A stretch of 64,000 nt of DNA from Alitta virens (Eukaryota > Annelida > Polychaeta > Phyllodocida > Nereididae): NCBI GenBank assembly GCA_932294295.1, contig OW028574.1, positions 28,404,145 to 28,468,144 on the forward strand. Direction: 5' to 3'. Position 1 is the stretch's first letter; each line of letters starts with the position of its first letter. Positions 27,041 to 40,089 of this stretch are shown in pieces. The notes beneath the pieces are model-generated. The model ran no database searches and was not told the DNA's origin. It saw only the letters and a list, made by a program, of their open reading frames with translations. The position numbers and the translations under genes are program-made.

Positions 27041-28183
27041 AAGGTGTGAACAACAAACCAAAAAAAGGTGTGAACAACAAACCAAAAAAAGGTGTTAACA
27101 ACAAACCAAAAAAAGGTGTGAACAAAAAACCAAAAAAAGGTGTGAACAACAAACCAAAAAAAGGTGTGAACAACAAACCAAAAAAAGGTGTGAACAACAA
27201 ACCAAAAAAAAGTGTGAACAACAAACCAAGAAAAAGTGTGAACAACAAACCAAAAAAGGTGTGAACAACAAAAAAAGGTGTGAACAACAAACCAAAAAAA
27301 GGTGTGAACAACAAACCAAAAAAGGTGCGAACAACAAACCAAAAAAGGTGTGAACAACAAACCAAAAAAGGTGTGAACAACAAACCAAAAAAAAGTGTGA
27401 ACAACAAACCAAAAAAAGGTGTGAACAACAAAACAAAAAAAGGTGTGAACAACAAACCAAAAAAAGGTGTGAACAACAAACCAAAAAAAGGTGTGAACAA
27501 CAAACCAAAAAAAGGTGTGAACAACAAACCAAAAAAAAGTGTGAACAACAAACCAAAAAAAAGTGTGAACAACAAACCAAAAAAAGGTGTGAACAACAAA
27601 GCAAAAAAAGGTGTGAACAACAAAGCAAAAAAAGGTGTGAACAACAAACCAAAAAAAGGTGTGAACAACAAACCAAAAAAAGGTGTGAACAACAAACCAA
27701 AAAAAAGTGTGAACAACAAACCAAGAAAAAGTGTGAACAACAAACCAAAAAAAGGTGTGAACAACAAACCAAAAAAAGGTGTGAACAACAAATCAAAAAA
27801 AGGTGTGAACAACAAACCAAAAAAGGTGTGAACAACAAACCAAAAAAGGTGTGAACAACAAACCAAAAAAGGTGTGAACAACAAACCAAAAAAGGTGCGA
27901 ACAACAAACCAAAAAAGGTGTGAACAACAAACCAAAAAAGGTGTGAACAACAAACCAAAAAAAGGTGTGAACAACAAACCAAAAAAAGGTGTGAACAACA
28001 AACCAAGAAAGGTGTGAACAACAGACCAAAAAAGGTGTGAACAACAAACCAAAAAAAGGTGTGAACAACAAACCAAAAAAAGGTGTGAACAACAAACCAA
28101 AAAAAGGTGTGAACAACAAACCAAAAAAAGGTGTGAACAACAAACCAAAAAAAGGTGTGAACAACAAACCAAAAAAAGGTGTG

Positions 28184-29370
28184 AACAACAAACCAAAAAA
28201 GGTGTGAACAACAAACCAAAAAAAGGTGTGAACAACAAACCAAAAAAGGTGCGAACAACAAACCAAAAAAGGTGTGAACAACAAACCAAAAAAGGTGTGA
28301 ACAACAAACCAAAAAAAAGTGTGAACAACAAACCAAAAAAAGGTGTGAACAACAAAACAAAAAAAGGTGTGAACAACAAACCAAAAAAAGGTGTGAACAA
28401 CAAACCAAAAAAAGGTGTGAACAACAAACCAAAAAAAGGTGTGAACAACAAACCAAAAAAAAGTGTGAACAACAAACCAAGAAAAAGTGTGAACAACAAA
28501 CCAAAAAAAGGTGTGAACAACAAACCAAAAAAAGGTGTGAACAACAAACCAAAAAAGGTGTGAACAACAAACCAAAAAAGGTGTGAACAACAAACCAAAA
28601 AAGGTGTGAACAACAAACCAAAAAAGGTGTGAACAACAAAAAAAGGTGTGAACAACAAACCAAAAAAAGGTGTGAACAACAAACCAAAAAAGGTGCGAAC
28701 AACGAACCAAAAAAGGTGTGAACAACAAACCAAAAAAGGTGTGAACAACAAACCAAAAAAAGGTGTGAACAACAAACCAAAAAAAGGTGTGAACAACAAA
28801 CCAAAAAAAGGTGTGAACAACAAACCAAGAAAAGGTGTGAACAACAAACCAAAAAACGTGTGAACAACAAACCAAAAAAGGTGTGAACAACAAAAAAAGG
28901 TGTGAACAACAAACCAAAAAAAGGTGTGAACAACAAACCAAAAAAGGTGCGAACAACAAACCAAAAAAGGTGTGAACAACAAACCAAAAAAGGTGTGAAC
29001 AACAAACCAAAAAAAGGTGTGAACAACAAACCAAAAAAAGGTGTGAACAACAAACCAAAAAAAGGTGTGAACAACAAACCAAAAAAAGGTGTGAACAACA
29101 AACCAAAAAAAGGTGTGAACAACAAACCAAAAAAAGGTGTGAACAACAAACCAAAAAAAGGTGTTAACAACAAACCAAAAAAAGGTGTAAACAACAAACC
29201 AAAAAAAGGTGTGAACAACAAACCAAAAAAGGTGCGAACAACAAACCAAAAAAGGTGCGAACAACAAACCAAAAAAGGTGCGAACAACAAACCAAAAAAG
29301 GTGTGAACAACAAACCAAAAAAAGGTGTGAACAACAAACCAAAAAAAGGTGTGAACAACAAACCAAACAA
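28184..29370. repeat. Copy of the 21,690-22,890 block, offset about 6.5 kb
   Basis: The variant order at 21,705-22,740 recurs here. The offset is 6,499 before the 25-bp unit near 22,025 and 6,498 after it, which is exactly the one extra A of that unit. GTTAAC at 22,665 pairs with 29,163. After that the source has one more unit (GATGCGAAC near 22,801), and the offset falls by about one unit length. Confidence 0.85.
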
Positions 29371-29609
29371 AGGTGTGAACAACAAACCAAAAAAAGGTGT
29401 GAACAACAAACCAAAGAAAGGTGTGAACAACAAACCAAAAAAAGGTGTGAACAACAAACCAAAAAAAGGTGTGAACAACAAACCAAAAAAAGGTGTGAAC
29501 AACAAACCAAAAAAAAGTGTGAACAACAAACCAAGAAAAAGTGTGAACAACAAACCAAAAAAGGTGTGAACAACAAACCAAAAAAGATGTGAACAACAAA
29601 AAAAGGTGT

Positions 29610-32600
29610 GAACAACAAACCAAAAAAAGGTGTGAACAACAAACCAAAAAAAGGTGTGAACAACAAACCAAAAAAAAGTGTGAACAACAAACCAAAATAA
29701 AGTGTGAACAACAAACCAAAAAAAGGTGTGAACAACAAACCAAAAAAAGGTGTGAACAACAAACCAAAAAAGGTGTGAACAACAAACCAAAAAACGTGTG
29801 AACAACAAACCAAAAAAGGTGTGAACAACAAAAAAAGGTGTGAACAACAAACCAAAAAAAGGTGTGAACAACAAACCAAAAAAGGTGCGAACAACAAACC
29901 AAAAAAGGTGTGAACAACAAACCAAAAAAGGTGTGAACAACAAACCAAAAAAAGGTGTGAACAACAAACCAAAAAAAGGTGTGAACAACAAACCAAAAAA
30001 AGGTGTGAACAACAAACCAAAAAAAAGTGTGAACAACAAACCAAAAAAAGGTGTGAACAACAAACCAAAAAAAGGTGTTAACAACAAACCAAAAAAAGGT
30101 GTGAACAAAAAACCAAAAAAAGGTGTGAACAACAAACCAAAAAAAGGTGTGAACAACAAACCAAAAAAAGGTGTGAACAACAAACCAAAAAAAAGTGTGA
30201 ACAACAAACCAAGAAAAAGTGTGAACAACAAACCAAAAAAGGTGTGAACAACAAAAAAAGGTGTGAACAACAAACCAAAAAAAGGTGTGAACAACAAACC
30301 AAAAAAGGTGCGAACAACAAACCAAAAAAGGTGTGAACAACAAACCAAAAAAAGGTGTGAACAACAAACCAAAAAAAGGTGTGAACAACAAACCAAAAAA
30401 AGGTGTGAACAACAAACCAAAAAAAGGTGTGAACAACAAACCAAAAAAAGGTGTGAACAACAAACCAAAAAAAAGTGTGAACAACAAACCAAGAAAAAGT
30501 GTGAACAACAAACCAAAAAAAGGTGTGAACAACAAACCAAAAAAAGGTGTGAACAACAAACCAAAAAAGGTGTGAACAACAAACCAAAAAAGGTGTGAAC
30601 AACAAACCAAAAAAGGTGTGAACAACAAACCAAAAAAGGTGTGAACAACAAACCAAAAAAGATGTGAACAACAAAAAAAGGTGCGAACAACAAACCAAAA
30701 AAAGGTGTGAACAACAAACCAAAAAAAGGTGTGAACAACAAACCAAAAAAAAGTGTGAACAACAAACCAAAATAAAGTGTTAACAACAAACCAAAAAAAG
30801 GTGTGAACAAAAAACCAAAAAAAGGTGTGAACAACAAACCAAAAAAAGGTGTGAACAACAAACCAAAAAAAGGTGTGAACAACAAACCAAAAAAAAGTGT
30901 GAACAACAAACCAAGAAAAAGTGTGAACAACAAACCAAAAAAGGTGTGAACAACAAAAAAAGGTGTGAACAACAAACCAAAAAAAGGTGTGAACAACAAA
31001 CCAAAAAAGGTGCGAACAACAAACCAAAAAAGGTGTGAACAACAAACCAAAAAAAGGTGTGAACAACAAACCAAAAAAAGGTGTGAACAACAAACCAAAA
31101 AAAGGTGTGAACAACAAACCAAAAAAAGGTGTGAACAACAAACCAAAAAAAGGTGTGAACAACAAACCAAAAAAAAGTGTGAACAACAAACCAAGAAAAA
31201 GTGTGAACAACAAACCAAAAAAAGGTGTGAACAACAAACCAAAAAAAGGTGTGAACAACAAACCAAAAAAGGTGTGAACAACAAACCAAAAAAGGTGTGA
31301 ACAACAAACCAAAAAAGGTGTGAACAACAAACCAAAAAAGATGTGAACAACAAAAAAAAGTGCGAACAACAAAGCAAAAAAAGGTGTGAACAACAAACCA
31401 AAAAAAGGTGTGAACAACAAACCAAAAAAAAGTGTGAACAACAAACCAAAATAAAGTGTGAACAACAAACCAAAAAAAGGTGTGAACAACAAACCAAAAA
31501 AAGGTGTGAACAACAAACCAAAAAAGGTGTGAACAACAAACCAAAAAAAGGTGTGAACAACAAACCAAAAAAAGGTGTGAACAACAAACCAAAAAAAGGT
31601 GTGAACAACAAACCAAAAAAAGGTGTGAACAACAAACCAAAAAAAAGTGTGAACAACAAACCAAAAAAAAGTGTGAACAACAAACCAAAAAAAGGTGTGA
31701 ACAACAAACCAAAAAAAGGTGTGAACAACAAACCAAAAAAGGTGTGAACAACAAACCAAAAAACGTGTGAACAACAAACCAAAAAAGGTGTGAACAACAA
31801 AAAAAGGTGTGAACAACAAACCAAAAAAAGGTGTGAACAACAAACCAAAAAAGGTGCGAACAACAAACCAAAAAAGGTGTGAACAACAAACCAAAAAAGG
31901 TGTGAACAACAAACCAAAAAAAGGTGTGAACAACAAACCAAAAAAAGGTGTGAACAACAAACCAAAAAAAGGTGTGAACAACAAACCAAAAAAAGGTGTG
32001 AACAACAAACCAAAAAAAGGTGTGAACAACAAACCAAAAAAAGGTGTTAACAACAAACCAAAAAAAGGTGTGAACAAAAAACCAAAAAAAGGTGTGAACA
32101 ACAAACCAAAAAAAGGTGTGAACAACAAACCAAAAAAAGGTGTGAACAACAAACCAAAAAAAAGTGTGAACAACAAACCAAGAAAAAGTGTGAACAACAA
32201 ACCAAAAAAGGTGTGAACAACAAAAAAAGGTGTGAACAACAAACCAAAAAAAGGTGTGAACAACAAACCAAAAAAGGTGCGAACAACAAACCAAAAAAGG
32301 TGTGAACAACAAACCAAAAAAAGGTGTGAACAACAAACCAAAAAAAGGTGTGAACAACAAACCAAAAAAAGGTGTGAACAACAAACCAAAAAAAGGTGTG
32401 AACAACAAACCAAAAAAAGGTGTGAACAACAAACCAAAAAAAAGTGTGAACAACAAACCAAGAAAAAGTGTGAACAACAAACCAAAAAAAGGTGTGAACA
32501 ACAAACCAAAAAAAGGTGTGAACAACAAACCAAAAAAGGTGTGAACAACAAACCAAAAAAGGTGTGAACAACAAACCAAAAAAGGTGTGAACAACAAACC

Positions 32601-33679
32601 AAAAAAGGTGTGAACAACAAACCAAAAAAGATGTGAACAACAAAAAAAGGTGCGAACAACAAACCAAAAAAAGGTGTGAACAACAAACCAAAAAAAGGTG
32701 TGAACAACAAACCAAAAAAAAGTGTGAACAACAAACCAAAATAAAGTGTTAACAACAAACCAAAAAAAGGTGTGAACAAAAAACCAAAAAAAGGTGTGAA
32801 CAACAAACCAAAAAAAGGTGTGAACAACAAACCAAAAAAAGGTGTGAACAACAAACCAAAAAAAAGTGTGAACAACAAACCAAGAAAAAGTGTGAACAAC
32901 AAACCAAAAAAGGTGTGAACAACAAAAAAAGGTGTGAACAACAAACCAAAAAAAGGTGTGAACAACAAACCAAAAAAGGTGCGAACAACAAACCAAAAAA
33001 GGTGTGAACAACAAACCAAAAAAAGGTGTGAACAACAAACCAAAAAAAGGTGTGAACAACAAACCAAAAAAAGGTGTGAACAACAAACCAAAAAAAGGTG
33101 TGAACAACAAACCAAAAAAAGGTGTGAACAACAAACCAAAAAAAAGTGTGAACAACAAACCAAGAAAAAGTGTGAACAACAAACCAAAAAAAGGTGTGAA
33201 CAACAAACCAAAAAAAGGTGTGAACAACAAACCAAAAAAGGTGTGAACAACAAACCAAAAAAGGTGTGAACAACAAACCAAAAAAGGTGTGAACAACAAA
33301 CCAAAAAAGATGTGAACAACAAAAAAAGGTGCGAACAACAAAGCAAAAAAAGGTGTGAACAACAAACCAAAAAAAGGTGTGAACAACAAACCAAAAAAAA
33401 GTGTGAACAACAAACCAAAATAAAGTGTGAACAACAAACCAAAAAAAGGTGTGAACAACAAACCAAAAAAAGGTGTGAACAACAAACCAAAAAAGGTGTG
33501 AACAACAAACCAAAAAAAGGTGTGAACAACAAACCAAAAAAAGGTGTGAACAACAAACCAAAAAAAGGTGTGAACAACAAACCAAAAAAAGGTGTGAACA
33601 ACAAACCAAAAAAAAGTGTGAACAACAAACCAAAAAAAAGTGTGAACAACAAACCAAAAAAAGGTGTGAACAACAAAGC
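29610..33679. repeat. 1,969-bp tandem duplication with nested 702-bp duplication
   Basis: The left copy (about 29,610-31,709) and right copy (about 31,580-33,679) share offset 1,969. Markers are AAACGTGTG at 29,795 and 31,764, and GTTAAC at 30,077 / 32,046 and 30,779 / 32,748. Inside each copy, two sub-blocks are related by 702 bp, seen from the GTTAAC pairs and the 19-bp units near 30,243 and 30,945. The 702-bp event therefore came first and was then carried along in the larger duplication. Single-base differences exist, for example AATAAA at about 29,695 against all A in the partner. Confidence 0.9.
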
Positions 33680-35574
33680 AAAAAAAGGTGTGAACAACAA
33701 AGCAAAAAAAGGTGTGAACAACAAACCAAAAAAAGGTGTGAACAACAAACCAAAAAAAGGTGTGAACAACAAACCAAAAAAAAGTGTGAACAACAAACCA
33801 AGAAAAAGTGTGAACAACAAACCAAAAAAAGGTGTGAACAACAAATCAAAAAAAGGTGTGAACAACAAACCAAAAAAGGTGTGAACAACAAACCAAAAAA
33901 GGTGTGAACAACAAACCAAAAAAGGTGTGAACAACAAACCAAAAAAGGTGCGAACAACAAACCAAAAAAGGTGTGAACAACAAACCAAAAAAGGTGTGAA
34001 CAACAAACCAAAAAAAGGTGTGAACAACAAACCAAAAAAAGGTGTGAACAACAAACCAAGAAAGGTGTGAACAACAAACCAAAAAAGGTGTGAACAACAA
34101 ACCAAAAAAAGGTGTGAACAACAAACCAAAAAAAGGTGTGAACAACAAACCAAAAAAAGGTGTGAACAACAAACCAAACAAAGGTGTGAACAACAAACCA
34201 AAAAAAGGTGTGAACAACAAACCAAAGAAAGGTGTGAACAACAAACCAAAAAAAGGTGTGAACAACAAACCAAAAAAAGGTGTGAACAACAAACCAAAAA
34301 AAGGTGTGAACAACAAACCAAAAAAAAGTGTGAACAACAAACCAAGAAAAAGTGTGAACAACAAACCAAAAAAGGTGTGAACAACAAACCAAAAAAGATG
34401 TGAACAACAAAAAAAGGTGTGAACAACAAACCAAAAAAAGGTGTGAACAACAAACCAAAAAAAGGTGTGAACAACAAACCAAAAAAAAGTGTGAACAACA
34501 AACCAAAATAAAGTGTGAACAACAAACCAAAAAAAGGTGTGAACAACAAACCAAAAAAAGGTGTGAACAACAAACCAAAAAAGGTGTGAACAACAAACCA
34601 AAAAAGGTGTGAACAACAAACCAAAAAACGTGTGAACAACAAACCAAAAAAGGTGTGAACAACAAAAAAAGGTGTGAACAACAAACCAAAAAAAGGTGTG
34701 AACAACAAACCAAAAAAGGTGCGAACAACAAACCAAAAAAGGTGTGAACAACAAACCAAAAAAGGTGTGAACAACAAACCAAAAAAAGGTGTGAACAACA
34801 AACCAAAAAAAGGTGTGAACAACAAACCAAAAAAAGGTGTGAACAACAAACCAAAAAAAGGTGTGAACAACAAACCAAAAAAAGGTGTGAACAACAAACC
34901 AAAAAAAGGTGTTAACAACAAACCAAAAAAAGGTGTGAACAAAAAACCAAAAAAGGGTGTGAACAACAAACCAAAAAAAGGTGTGAACAACAAACCAAAA
35001 AAAGGTGTGAACAACAAACCAAAAAAAGGTGTGAACAACAAACCAAAAAAAAGTGTGAACAACAAACCAAAAAAAAGTGTGAACAACAAAGCAAAAAAAG
35101 GTGTGAACAACAAAGCAAAAAAAGGTGTGAACAACAAACCAAAAAAAGGTGTGAACAACAAACCAAAAAAAGGTGCGAACAACGAACCAAAAAAGGTGTG
35201 AACAACAAACAAAAAAAGGTGTGAACAACAAACCAAAAAAAGGTGTGAACAACAAACCAAAAAAAGGTGTGAACAACAAACCAAGAAAAGGTGTGAACAA
35301 CAAACCAAAAAAAGGTGTGAACAACAAACCAAAAAAAGGTGTGAACAACAAACCAAAAAAAGGTGTGAACAACAAACCAAAAAAAGGTGTGAACAACAAA
35401 CCAAAAAAAAGTGTGAACAACAAACCAAGAAAAAGTGTGAACAACAAACCAAAAAAGGTGTGAACAACAAAAAAAGGTGTGAACAACAAACCAAAAAAAG
35501 GTGTGAACAACAAAACAAAAAAAGGTGTGAACAACAAACCAAAAAAAGGTGTGAACAACAAACCAAAAAAAGGT

Positions 35575-38500
35575 GTTAACAACAAACCAAAAAAAGGTGT
35601 AAACAACAAACCAAAAAAAGGTGTGAACAACAAACCAAAAAAGGTGCGAACAACAAACCAAAAAAGGTGTGAACAACAAACCAAAAAAGGTGTGAACAAC
35701 AAACCAAAAAAAGGTGTGAACAACAAACCAAAAAAAGGTGTGAACAACAAACCAAACAAAGGTGCGAACAACAAACCAAAAAAGGTGTGAACAACAAACC
35801 AAAAAAGGTGTGAACAACAAACCAAAAAAAGGTGTGAACAACAAACCAAAAAAAGGTGTGAACAACAAACCAAACAAAGGTGTGAACAACAAACCAAAAA
35901 AAGGTGTGAACAACAAACCAAAGAAAGGTGTGAACAACAAACCAAAAAAAGGTGTGAACAACAAACCAAAAAAAGGTGTGAACAACAAACCAAAAAAAGG
36001 TGTGAACAACAAACCAAAAAAAAGTGTGAACAACAAACCAAGAAAAAGTGTGAACAACAAACCAAAAAAGGTGTGAACAACAAACCAAAAAAGATGTGAA
36101 CAACAAAAAAAGGTGTGAACAACAAACCAAAAAAAGGTGTGAACAACAAACCAAAAAAAGGTGCGAACAACGAACCAAAAAAGGTGTGAACAACAAACAA
36201 AAAAAGGTGTGAACAACAAACCAAAAAAAGGTGTGAACAACAAACCAAAAAAAGGTGTGAACAACAAACCAAGAAAAGGTGTGAACAACAAACCAAAAAA
36301 AGGTGTGAACAACAAACCAAAAAAAGGTGTGAACAACAAACCAAAAAAAGGTGTGAACAACAAACCAAAAAAAGGTGTGAACAACAAACCAAAAAAAGGT
36401 GTGAACAGCAAACCAAAAAAAAGTGTGAACAATAAACCAAGAAAAAGTGTGAACAACAAACCAAAAAAGGTGTGAACAACAAAAAAAGGTGTGAACAACA
36501 AACCAAAAAAAGGTGTGAACAACAAAACAAAAAAAGGTGTGAACAACAAACCAAAAAAAGGTGTGAACAACAAACCAAAAAAAGGTGTGAACAACAAACC
36601 AAAAAAAGGTGTAAACAACAAACCAAAAAAAGGTGTGAACAACAAACCAAAAAAGGTGCGAACAACAAACCAAAAAAGGTGTGAACAACAAACCAAAAAA
36701 GGTGTGAACAACAAACCAAAAAAAGGTGTGAACAACAAACCAAAAAAAGGTGTGAACAACAAACCAAACAAAGGTGTGAACAACAAACCAAAAAAAGGTG
36801 TGAACAACAAACCAAAGAAAGGTGTGAACAACAAACCAAAAAAAGGTGTGAACAACAAACCAAAAAAAGGTGTGAACAACAAACCAAAAAAAAGTGTGAA
36901 CAACAAACCAAGAAAAAGTGTGAACAACAAACCAAAAAAGGTGTGAACAACAAACCAAAAAAGATGTGAACAACAAAAAAAGGTGTGAACAACAAACCAA
37001 AAAAAGGTGTGAACAACAAACCAAAAAAAGGTGTGAACAACAAACCAAAAAAAAGTGTGAACAACAAACCAAAATAAAGTGTGAACAACAAACCAAAAAA
37101 AGGTGTGAACAACAAACCAAAAAAAGGTGTGAACAACAAACCAAAAAAGGTGTGAACAACAAACCAAAAAAGGTGTGAACAACAAACCAAAAAACGTGTG
37201 AACAACAAACCAAAAAAGGTGTGAACAACAAAAAAAGGTGTGAACAACAAAGCAAAAAAAGGTGTGAACAACAAACCAAAAAAAGGTGTGAACAACAAAC
37301 CAAAAAAAGGTGCGAACAACGAACCAAAAAAGGTGTGAACAACAAAACAAAAAAAGGTGTGAACAACAAACCAAAAAAAGGTGTGAACAACAAACCAAAA
37401 AAAGGTGTGAACAACAAACCAAAAAAAGGTGTGAACAACAAACCAAAAAAAAGTGTGAACAACAAACCAAAAAAAAGTGTGAACAACAAAGCAAAAAAAG
37501 GTGTTAACAACAAACCAAAAAAAGGTGTAAACAACAAACCAAAAAAAGGTGTGAACAACAAACCAAAAAAGGTGCGAACAACAAACCAAAAAAGGTGTGA
37601 ACAACAAACCAAAAAAGGTGTGAACAACAAACCAAAAAAAGGTGTGAACAACAAACCAAAAAAAGGTGTGAACAACAAACCAAACAAAGGTGCGAACAAC
37701 AAACCAAAAAAGGTGTGAACAACAAACCAAAAAAGGTGTGAACAACAAACCAAAAAAAGGTGTGAACAACAAACCAAAAAAAGGTGTGAACAACAAACCA
37801 AACAAAGGTGTGAACAACAAACCAAAAAAAGGTGTGAACAACAAACCAAAGAAAGGTGTGAACAACAAACCAAAAAAAGGTGTGAACAACAAACCAAAAA
37901 AAGGTGTGAACAACAAACCAAAAAAAGGTGTGAACAACAAACCAAAAAAAAGTGTGAACAACAAACCAAGAAAAAGTGTGAACAACAAACCAAAAAAGGT
38001 GTGAACAACAAACCAAAAAAGATGTGAACAACAAAAAAAGGTGTGAACAACAAACCAAAAAAAGGTGTGAACAACAAACCAAAAAAAGGTGCGAACAACG
38101 AACCAAAAAAGGTGTGAACAACAAACAAAAAAAGGTGTGAACAACAAACCAAAAAAAGGTGTGAACAACAAACCAAAAAAAGGTGTGAACAACAAACCAA
38201 GAAAAGGTGTGAACAACAAACCAAAAAAAGGTGTGAACAACAAACCAAAAAAAGGTGTGAACAACAAACCAAAAAAAGGTGTGAACAACAAACCAAAAAA
38301 AGGTGTGAACAACAAACCAAAAAAAGGTGTGAACAGCAAACCAAAAAAAAGTGTGAACAATAAACCAAGAAAAAGTGTGAACAACAAACCAAAAAAGGTG
38401 TGAACAACAAAAAAAGGTGTGAACAACAAACCAAAAAAAGGTGTGAACAACAAAACAAAAAAAGGTGTGAACAACAAACCAAAAAAAGGTGTGAACAACA

Positions 38501-39430
38501 AACCAAAAAAAGGTGTGAACAACAAACCAAAAAAAGGTGTAAACAACAAACCAAAAAAAGGTGTGAACAACAAACCAAAAAAGGTGCGAACAACAAACCA
38601 AAAAAGGTGTGAACAACAAACCAAAAAAGGTGTGAACAACAAACCAAAAAAAGGTGTGAACAACAAACCAAAAAAAGGTGTGAACAACAAACCAAACAAA
38701 GGTGTGAACAACAAACCAAAAAAAGGTGTGAACAACAAACCAAAGAAAGGTGTGAACAACAAACCAAAAAAAGGTGTGAACAACAAACCAAAAAAAGGTG
38801 TGAACAACAAACCAAAAAAAAGTGTGAACAACAAACCAAGAAAAAGTGTGAACAACAAACCAAAAAAGGTGTGAACAACAAACCAAAAAAGATGTGAACA
38901 ACAAAAAAAGGTGTGAACAACAAACCAAAAAAAGGTGTGAACAACAAACCAAAAAAAGGTGTGAACAACAAACCAAAAAAAAGTGTGAACAACAAACCAA
39001 AATAAAGTGTGAACAACAAACCAAAAAAAGGTGTGAACAACAAACCAAAAAAAGGTGTGAACAACAAACCAAAAAAGGTGTGAACAACAAACCAAAAAAG
39101 GTGTGAACAACAAACCAAAAAACGTGTGAACAACAAACCAAAAAAGGTGTGAACAACAAAAAAAGGTGTGAACAACAAAGCAAAAAAAGGTGTGAACAAC
39201 AAACCAAAAAAAGGTGTGAACAACAAACCAAAAAAAGGTGCGAACAACGAACCAAAAAAGGTGTGAACAACAAAACAAAAAAAGGTGTGAACAACAAACC
39301 AAAAAAAGGTGTGAACAACAAACCAAAAAAAGGTGTGAACAACAAACCAAAAAAAGGTGTGAACAACAAACCAAAAAAAAGTGTGAACAACAAACCAAAA
39401 AAAAGTGTGAACAACAAAGCAAAAAAAGGT
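35575..39430. repeat. 1,928-bp tandem segmental duplication with sharp ends
   Basis: Copy 1 is 35,575-37,502 and copy 2 is 37,503-39,430. Both start at a GTTAAC unit, and the match stops at the same phase, so the breakpoints are unusually clear. Private variants shared by both: GTAAACAAC just after the GTTAAC unit, CCAAACAAAGGTGCG, GAACAGCAAACC near 36,403 / 38,331, and GAACAATAAACC near 36,427 / 38,355. Confidence 0.93.
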
Positions 39431-40089
39431 GTGAACAACAAAGCAAAAAAAGGTGTGAACAACAAACCAAAAAAAGGTGTGAACAACAAACCAAAAAAAG
39501 GTGCGAACAACGAACCAAAAAAGGTGTGAACAACAAACAAAAAAAGGTGTGAACAACAAACCAAAAAAAGGTGTGAACAACAAACCAAAAAAAGGTGTGA
39601 ACAACAAACCAAGAAAAGGTGTGAACAACAAACCAAAAAAAGGTGTGAACAACAAACCAAAAAAAGGTGTGAACAACAAACCAAAAAAAGGTGTGAACAA
39701 CAAACCAAAAAAAGGTGTGAACAACAAACCAAAAAAAGGTGTGAACAACAAACCAAAAAAAAGTGTGAACAACAAACCAAGAAAAAGTGTGAACAACAAA
39801 CCAAAAAAGGTGTGAACAACAAAAAAAGGTGTGAACAACAAACCAAAAAAAGGTGTGAACAACAAAACAAAAAAAGGTGTGAACAACAAACCAAAAAAAG
39901 GTGTGAACAACAAACCAAAAAAAGGTGTGAACAACAAACCAAAAAAAGGTGTGAACAACAAACCAAAAAAAAGTGTGAACAACAAACCAAAAAAAAGTGT
40001 GAACAACAAAGCAAAAAAAGGTGTGAACAACAAAGCAAAAAAAGGTGTGAACAACAAACCAAAAAAGGTGTGAACAACAAACCAAAAAA

